From the NCBI GenBank assembly GCA_025464645.1, contig JAODGF010000074.1:1-18535 (forward strand): a stretch of DNA of 18,535 bases, in the 5' to 3' direction. The first letter of the stretch is position 1; every line of letters begins with the position of its first letter. The translations under genes and the position numbers were made by a program. The notes under the pieces were generated by a model. The model made no database searches. It was not told the DNA's origin and saw only the letters and a program-made list of their open reading frames with translations. The DNA is from Methanosarcinales archaeon (GTDB lineage Archaea; Halobacteriota; Syntropharchaeia; Alkanophagales; Methanospirareceae). Shown one piece after another: positions 14,806-18,535 of the stretch.

Positions 14806-15074
14806 CGTAATAGAGCTTCCACTTCCTTTAATCTCTTCATTAAATATTCACCGCTCTCGGTAACTTTGTAGCACGTCCCTCCAACCGGGTCCTCAATTTT
14901 CTCTATAAAGCCATGATTCAAGAGATAGCTAAAATGCCTTTGAAAGTTTCTCCAATCCAAATATGCCTTTTGCATGATGCGCGTCTTTTTTGCTCTACTT
15001 CCCTCTCCAGATGTGACCTCCAGTAGGTCCAAAATAATCTCCCATCTGCTTCTTGGGCTCGTCCCATTCCTCAT
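14802..15074 (-). CDS. Winged-helix DNA-binding protein, HTH_45 type
   Basis: A 90-residue archaeal winged-helix protein. The motif order fits the HTH_45/SSO10a-like family: RWEIILDLLEV (10-20), RAKKTRIMQKAYLDWRNFQ (27-45) as the helix-turn-helix, FSYLLNHGFIEKIED (48-62), a GGTCYKVTESGEYLMKRLKE wing and final helix. Members bind DNA as dimers through a C-terminal helix. It is the first gene of the operon, immediately behind the GGTTACC palindromes at 15119-15137 and 15176-15193. An autoregulator that binds these sites is the simplest reading, though not shown. The ATG at 15074-15072 is preceded by GGGGGTTGATGG, a purine-rich but distant ribosome binding site. The stop overlaps the next start. 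Confidence 0.85.
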   Translation of the reverse strand: MRNGTSPRSRWEIILDLLEVTSGEGSRAKKTRIMQKAYLDWRNFQRHFSYLLNHGFIEKIEDPVGGTCYKVTESGEYLMKRLKEVEALLR

Positions 15075-15118
15075 TTTTTTCCATCAACCCCCACATATTG
15101 AAACCTTTAATAGTTTCT

Positions 15119-15137
15119 ATATATGGTTACCATATAT
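15119..15137. promoter_or_regulatory. Perfect palindrome at the operon start site, likely operator
   Basis: ATATATGGTTACCATATAT is a perfect 19-bp palindrome centred on the T at 15128. It overlaps the predicted transcription start of the minus-strand operon (about 15125, from the box A at 15155-15146), so a protein bound here would block initiation. Its GGTTACC core recurs in the upstream element and in copy 1. Confidence 0.65.
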
Positions 15138-15145
15138 GGTGAACA

Positions 15146-15194
15146 CTATAAAAGCTTTTCGGTTTTTTTCCTTTCGTTACCCAAATAGGTAACC
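15146..15194 (-). promoter_or_regulatory. Promoter/operator module, copy 2 (winged-helix operon)
   Basis: On the minus strand GGTTACC-TATTTG-GGTAAC is a perfect GTTACC-N6-GGTAAC inverted repeat (15176-15193). About 15 bp later comes AAAAACCGAAAAGCTTTTATAG, holding a BRE (CGAAAAG) and a box A (15155-15146). It parallels the module at 11947-11993. A second, looser symmetry, CGGTTT at 15160-15165 and AAACCG at 15197-15202, frames the operator. The element lies between the operon promoter and the divergent promoter at 15208-15215 and could control both. Confidence 0.65.
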
Positions 15195-15207
15195 ACAAAC
15201 CGCAACC

Positions 15208-15215
15208 TTTATATA
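15208..15215 (+). promoter_or_regulatory. TATA box of the wHTH-PAS-GAF-PAS gene
   Basis: TTTATATA behind the BRE-like CGCAACC predicts a start near 15236, about 10 nt before the ATG at 15246, so the message is nearly leaderless. The GTTACC-N6-GGTAAC operator ends 15 bp upstream of this box, so the divergent genes share one control region of about 70 bp. Confidence 0.6.
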
Positions 15216-15245
15216 CCCCTCATACAAATCTTTACTCACAAAAAA

Positions 15246-16712
15246 ATGGATTCGGAAGAGGAAGCCTTCGGTAGAATAATTAATGCTATACCAAGCATGG
15301 GTGAAACAGGAGCAACTATTGACGAACTTTCAAAAATAACCCACTTAGAGAGACATACGCTATCTAAATACTTAAATCGCCTGCGCGCTGAAGGGCGTAT
15401 CTCTTACAAACGGATAGGGAGAGCAAAGGTATGGTTTGTGAGCAAAGCCCCCCTGCAACATATCTTTAGATTGCGCGAGGAAGACCAGACATATTCAGAG
15501 AAGATTTTCTCCCGTATATTGTCCGATATACCGGAAGGTGTTCTGGTTCTTGATTTTGACTACAATATCGTGTTCATGAACAGGTATTTGCTCGCTCTTT
15601 ACGGCGACTGCGCTGGGCAGAAATATTACCGGGCTATCTTTGGCGCAGGTAAGGGGAAAGGTTTTGAAGCTCATCAAAACCAAATAAAAGGGATCATTGA
15701 AGGCAGCGTGGAAGAGGCGGAGAGCCAGGTGGAAGATAAAGAGGGGAGAATTCTGGAGATAAAAGCGAGGAAAGTGGAGAATCCAGACGGTTCCTTCTCC
15801 ATTATTGCTATTATTCGTGATATTTCAGAAAAAGTTGGAAGAGAAGAGCGTATTAAAAATCTTTCTGAACTGCATAGATTGCTTGGAGAGGCGGTTAATC
15901 GTTCATATACAATTGATCAACTATGCTCTACCATTCTCGAGAATCTGTCCGATGTAATTGGTTACGATATGGGGGATATACTGATTTACAATCACGAAAA
16001 CAACCTGCTTTCCAGTTCTGCACAGGTAGGCTATCCACGCATGGAGGATCGGGGAAAAAGAAATACGGTTGATGAATGGAAAAGAGGCATTGCGAGAGCA
16101 GCTATCATCAGTAAAGAACCCATTTTCTTTGTTAAAGGGAAGAAGAAAGGGAGGGATGAGCTTTTCTACTATAATTATGCCTTTGAGTTAGCCGCTGAAT
16201 ATGATCTACAAGAAATATATGCGATCCCCCTACGCACAAAGGGGGAACCTCATGGCGCACTATTAATTCTTACCAAGCGTGGAAGGGTTCTATCAGAAGA
16301 GGATAGAAGTTTACTTAGGGGGATATCAGAAGGGATCGCAGGAGGTATTGCAAAGATAAAAGTTGAAGAGGAGTTGAGAGTAAAGGCAAATGCGGTTGAA
16401 ATATCTATTAATTCGGTTTTTATGGCTGACACGGTAGGCAAACTAACATATGTGAATCCGGCGTTCCTGAAGATGTGGGGTTATGAGAGGGAGAATGAAG
16501 TTTTAGGACGATCTTGCACAGAATTCTGGCGACAAAAGGAGGAAACAGGTGCTGAGGATATTCTAATTGCAGTGCAGAAGAAAGGGGATTGGGCGGGGGA
16601 GTTAATAGGTATGAGAAAGGACAGTTCCGAATTCAAACTCCGATTATCGGCTTCCCTGATAATAGGTAAAAAAGGACCACTTCAATTTGTAGCTGCTGCG
16701 GTTGCAGAATAA
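15246..16712 (+). CDS. Sensor-regulator with wHTH, PAS, GAF and PAS domains, no kinase
   Basis: A 488-residue cytosolic protein. Residues 5-70 are a winged helix (TIDELSKITHLERHTLSKYL recognition part and a RISYKRIGRAKVWFV wing). Residues 88-195 form a PAS domain (SDIPEGVLVLDFDYNIVFMN, ending in AIIRDISE). Residues 205-372 form a GAF domain (ICSTIL-like opening, EIYAIPLRTKGEPHGALLIL). Residues 374-488 form a second PAS domain with VNPAFLKMWGY. No histidine-kinase, GGDEF or HD domain follows, so it probably senses a ligand or redox state and acts directly on DNA as a one-component regulator. Having the DNA-binding domain first and no phosphoacceptor sets it apart from the usual archaeal PAS kinases. 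It diverges from the envelope operon across a shared operator, and receiver proteins follow it, so it may regulate either side. Confidence 0.88.
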   Translation: MDSEEEAFGRIINAIPSMGETGATIDELSKITHLERHTLSKYLNRLRAEGRISYKRIGRAKVWFVSKAPLQHIFRLREEDQTYSEKIFSRILSDIPEGVLVLDFDYNIVFMNRYLLALYGDCAGQKYYRAIFGAGKGKGFEAHQNQIKGIIEGSVEEAESQVEDKEGRILEIKARKVENPDGSFSIIAIIRDISEKVGREERIKNLSELHRLLGEAVNRSYTIDQLCSTILENLSDVIGYDMGDILIYNHENNLLSSSAQVGYPRMEDRGKRNTVDEWKRGIARAAIISKEPIFFVKGKKKGRDELFYYNYAFELAAEYDLQEIYAIPLRTKGEPHGALLILTKRGRVLSEEDRSLLRGISEGIAGGIAKIKVEEELRVKANAVEISINSVFMADTVGKLTYVNPAFLKMWGYERENEVLGRSCTEFWRQKEETGAEDILIAVQKKGDWAGELIGMRKDSSEFKLRLSASLIIGKKGPLQFVAAAVAE

Positions 16713-16743
16713 AAAAACAGTCAATGCGCTATCAACATATGTT

Positions 16744-16751
16744 TTTATATA
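16744..16751 (+). promoter_or_regulatory. TATA box of the first receiver gene
   Basis: TTTATATA in the 64-bp gap predicts a start near 16772, a few bases before the ATG at 16777. This suggests the receiver genes have their own promoter and are not simply read through from the PAS gene. Confidence 0.5.
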
Positions 16752-16776
16752 GTGTGAAGTGCATAATAATGGATAA

Positions 16777-17190
16777 ATGACAAAGGTCAAAACGAAGACG
16801 GTGATGATTGTTGATGATGAGCCGGATGTATTGGAGACCATTGCGCAAATATTAGTTACGAACGGCTATAAAACCATTGAAGCAAAAGATGGGCAAGAGT
16901 GCCTGGACAAACTAAGGGAAGAAATCCCCGATATTATCCTGCTGGATATAATGATGCCTGGGATGACAACAAAGGAGATATTAAAGGCAATAGAAAAGGA
17001 CAGCAGGTTGTCAGGTGTGAAAATTATATTCATTACGGCAATTCATATGCCAGAAGCTGAGGAAAGGGGTTTGCTCGCGTTTAAACAAGTTGTTGATTTT
17101 ATAGAAAAGCCGTTTACCATAAGAAGGATGATTGATGCGATTGAAAAAGCAATTGGTTGTTTTCAAATATTAAACGTTTCAAGAATATGA
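16777..17190 (+). CDS. Stand-alone response-regulator receiver protein 1
   Basis: A 137-residue CheY-like receiver with no output domain. The acidic pair Asp13-Asp14 (IVDDEPDVL), the phospho-acceptor Asp57 (LLLDIMMPG-type, here IILLDIMMPG), Thr87 (FITA) and Lys111 (FIEKPF) are all in place, so phosphorylation should work. About ten extra residues after the last helix (IGCFQILNVSRI) have no match in the related receiver at 17717 and may be a read-on tail shaped by the overlap with the next gene. It is roughly 70 percent identical in protein to the third receiver. Its stop overlaps the ATG of receiver 2 by 4 bp. The cognate kinase is probably the sensor that begins at 18117 or another one elsewhere. 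Confidence 0.92.
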   Translation: MTKVKTKTVMIVDDEPDVLETIAQILVTNGYKTIEAKDGQECLDKLREEIPDIILLDIMMPGMTTKEILKAIEKDSRLSGVKIIFITAIHMPEAEERGLLAFKQVVDFIEKPFTIRRMIDAIEKAIGCFQILNVSRI

Positions 17191-17642
17191 CCGAACCGGA
17201 GATAAGTTCGACTGAGTACACCATACTGGTGGTGGATGACGAGCGTGGAATCCTCGAAGCGATAAAGAGAATATTAAGAAGGGAACCGCTTTTTAAGTAT
17301 AAGGTGCTGACGGTTGACAGTGCGAAGGATGCGTTGAAAATAGTAAAGAGCGAAAGGGTGGATTTGATTTTATCAGATCAAAGGATGCCGGAGATGACGG
17401 GTGTAGAACTCTTCAATAAAGTGCGGGAAATATCACCGCAGAGTGTAAGAATGCTTATAACCGGCTACACCGATCTCAACGCAGCAATTGACGCGATCAA
17501 TAAAGCTAAAATAGATTATTACATTGAGAAGCCCTGGGACGATATAGAACTGCTGAATGTTATAAGAAATGCTCTTAATCGTCCTCGTGCTTACGTATTT
17601 ATAAAACCCGCAGAAGGACCAGGGAAGTATATACCGCTTTAA
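17187..17642 (+). CDS. Stand-alone response-regulator receiver protein 2 (SDQRMP type)
   Basis: A 151-residue receiver of a different subfamily from its neighbours. Key residues are Asp17-Asp18 (LVVDDERGI), phospho-acceptor Asp64 in LILSDQRMPEMTG, Thr92 in LITGYTD and Lys115 in YYIEKPWDD. The SDQRMP and KPWD signatures are usual in receivers fused to HD-GYP or NtrC-like outputs, but here nothing follows except a tail of about 20 residues. A TTG at 17157 would give ten more residues, but the ATG at 17187 overlaps the preceding stop as ATGA, a normal coupled start, and the extra residues do not resemble receiver sequence. It is cotranslated with receiver 1 and probably works in the same relay. 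Confidence 0.9.
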   Translation: MTEPEISSTEYTILVVDDERGILEAIKRILRREPLFKYKVLTVDSAKDALKIVKSERVDLILSDQRMPEMTGVELFNKVREISPQSVRMLITGYTDLNAAIDAINKAKIDYYIEKPWDDIELLNVIRNALNRPRAYVFIKPAEGPGKYIPL

Positions 17643-17675
17643 GAAATTTTATATCGGTCGTAAGTGTACAAAAAT

Positions 17676-17683
17676 AATATAAA
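17676..17683 (+). promoter_or_regulatory. TATA box of the third receiver gene
   Basis: AATATAAAG in the 74-bp gap predicts a start near 17706, about 11 nt before the ATG at 17717. A second AT-rich site (TTTTATATC, 17647-17655) is an alternative. Confidence 0.4.
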
Positions 17684-17716
17684 GTTTAAATGGAAAAGAT
17701 ACAAAAATAAAAAATA

Positions 17717-18088
17717 ATGGGTGAAAAAAAAACGATTATGATTGTGGATGACGAACCCGACGTTTTGCTCTCAGTTGGGCAAATTCTGGAAGCCAATAAT
17801 TATAGAACAATCAGAGCAAAGGATGGGCAAGAGTGCCTGGAGAAATTAAAGGAAGAAATCCCTGATGTTCTTCTGCTGGATATAATGATGCCCGGCTTGA
17901 CTTCCAAGGAAATATTGAGGGAGATAGAGAAAGACAGTAGATACGCGGGGATAAAAATTATTTTTCTAACTGCGGTTCATGTGCTGGAAGCAGAGGAAGA
18001 GGATTTGCTTGCTTTGAAACAGGTTGTAGATTTCATTGGAAAGCCGTTTACCGTGAGAGAGCTGCTTGATTCTATCAAGAAAATATAG
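17717..18088 (+). CDS. Stand-alone response-regulator receiver protein 3 (paralog of 1)
   Basis: A 123-residue receiver domain with Asp11-Asp12 (IVDDEPDVL), phospho-acceptor Asp55 (LLLDIMMPG), Thr85 (FLTA) and Lys109 (FIGKPF). It is a recent duplicate of receiver 1. The stretches AKDGQECL, EEIPD, LLDIMMPG, KEIL, IEKDSR, KIIF and KQVVDFI are shared, and the DNA from 17818 to 17893 differs from 16887-16962 at only about 10 of 76 positions. Glu110 before the Lys in receiver 1 is Gly here, the only change right at the active site. It has no output domain. The membrane sensor gene starts 28 bp downstream, which suggests an operon and a kinase-receiver pair. Confidence 0.92.
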   Translation: MGEKKTIMIVDDEPDVLLSVGQILEANNYRTIRAKDGQECLEKLKEEIPDVLLLDIMMPGLTSKEILREIEKDSRYAGIKIIFLTAVHVLEAEEEDLLALKQVVDFIGKPFTVRELLDSIKKI

Positions 18089-18116
18089 ACACAGATTAAC
18101 GCATAATAAGGTTGTG

Positions 18117-18535
18117 ATGCAAAACAGACACCTCTTTGCTGGCATACCGCGTGAGAAGATGAAATCTCTTATTCTGCTTATCGCAATCTTAGCTTGTGTC
18201 TTTTTAGATGTTTATGTCACTTTCATCATAGGTAAAGAAATTGTGTACACACATTTTTTCTATATTCCCATTATTCTGGCTGGGGTATGGTATCATATCA
18301 GGGCTCTTTGTGTTGCAATATTCCTCGGTGCGGTTCATGTTCTCACGACTTTCACCTACCCGGACTTCGGCTTTAGTATCGCAGTTCTGGAGGCTGTACA
18401 AAGAGCATTTGTTTTTCTTGCTGTCGCTTATTTTGTCGGATTTGTGAGCAGGGAACACGCTAAATCTCTGTTGCAGGAGGAGAAAAGAAGAGTAGAGGAT
18501 GTAAGAAAGAGCGAGGAAAAATTGAAAGAAACACG
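18117..18535 (+). CDS. Membrane sensor protein, probably a histidine kinase, 5' part only
   Basis: The frame opens with an ATG at 18117 and runs off the window edge after 139 codons. The predicted protein has about four hydrophobic helices (near 16-38, 44-59, 62-80 and 88-110) with a HFFYIPIILAGVWY segment that is common in the N-terminal membrane domains of archaeal and bacterial sensor kinases. A charged coiled-coil linker (SREHAKSLLQEEKRRVEDVR and on) follows, as expected before a PAS or kinase domain. No kinase motifs are visible because the gene is cut, so the kinase label is inference. An ATAAGG sequence lies 6-11 nt before the start; an internal ATG at 18159 is a possible alternative. 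It sits 28 bp after receiver 3, its likely partner. Confidence 0.75.
   Translation, partial: MQNRHLFAGIPREKMKSLILLIAILACVFLDVYVTFIIGKEIVYTHFFYIPIILAGVWYHIRALCVAIFLGAVHVLTTFTYPDFGFSIAVLEAVQRAFVFLAVAYFVGFVSREHAKSLLQEEKRRVEDVRKSEEKLKET

Noticed and set aside
11941..15217. The repeated GGTTACC elements considered as phage att sites or insertion-sequence ends
   Set aside because: There is no integrase, transposase or target-site duplication. Both copies lie at the same distance from a BRE and TATA box, which fits regulation better.
17157..17186. TTG-initiated N-terminal extension of receiver 2
   Set aside because: The ATG at 17187 overlaps the stop of receiver 1 as ATGA, and the ten extra residues are not receiver-like.
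18204..18458. Two open frames (one on each strand) overlapping the start of the membrane sensor gene
   Set aside because: The frame from 18117 stays open to the window end and gives ordered TM helices and a coiled coil. The others are short and lack any family feature.
1..18535. tRNA, rRNA, CRISPR and riboswitch search by eye
   Set aside because: No clover-leaf core with GTTCRANNC, no spaced direct repeats and no long structured leader were found. Small or unusual RNAs could be missed without a covariance search.

Overview
The window looks like chromosomal DNA of a euryarchaeon related to methanogens or methane oxidisers. A fused heterodisulfide-reductase HdrC-HdrB protein, archaeal AT-rich box A promoters placed 20-30 bp before short leaders, an archaeal Trm112 protein, an archaeal HTH_45-type winged-helix protein and DUF2334/DUF362 proteins all fit. 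An ANME-1/Methanophagales or Methanomicrobia-like lineage is my best guess, but it is inference from gene content only. I see no tRNA, rRNA, CRISPR array or insertion sequence, and no gene-free stretch above 300 bases.

Region 1 (1-4576). A minus-strand run reads: XRE-type regulator (2996-2466), Trm112 zinc protein (2423-2229), a two-TM membrane protein (2196-1591), and CTP synthase pyrG, cut by the window edge. Divergent from it is the HdrCB fusion (3116-4576), whose first CCG domain lacks two of its five cysteines.

Region 2 (4596-10557). CheA and a DUF58 protein overlap on the minus strand. They are followed by a plus-strand Nudix hydrolase, a minus-strand operon (class II aldolase, Yip1-like membrane protein, SppA protease) and a minus-strand HAD phosphatase.

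Region 3 (10628-11620). A DUF362 protein with two 4Fe-4S ferredoxin motifs.

Region 4 (11650-15245) is the most unusual part. A tight minus-strand operon encodes a winged-helix protein, an exported protein with 17 cysteines, a processive family-2 glycosyltransferase and a DUF2334 deacetylase. This looks like an envelope or extracellular polysaccharide unit. A short separate 60-residue ORF lies downstream. The operon and the ORF share the same roughly 50-bp promoter/operator module at their 5' ends and the same tail plus terminator-like sequence at their 3' ends, as if one unit were a duplicated and gutted copy of the other. A GGTTACC-type inverted repeat is the core of the control element.

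Region 5 (15246-18535). Divergent from the operon, and sharing its control region, is a wHTH-PAS-GAF-PAS sensor-regulator without a kinase domain. It is followed by three stand-alone receiver proteins (the first and third are recent duplicates) and the 5' end of a membrane sensor protein. Together regions 4 and 5 read as a signal-controlled envelope locus.
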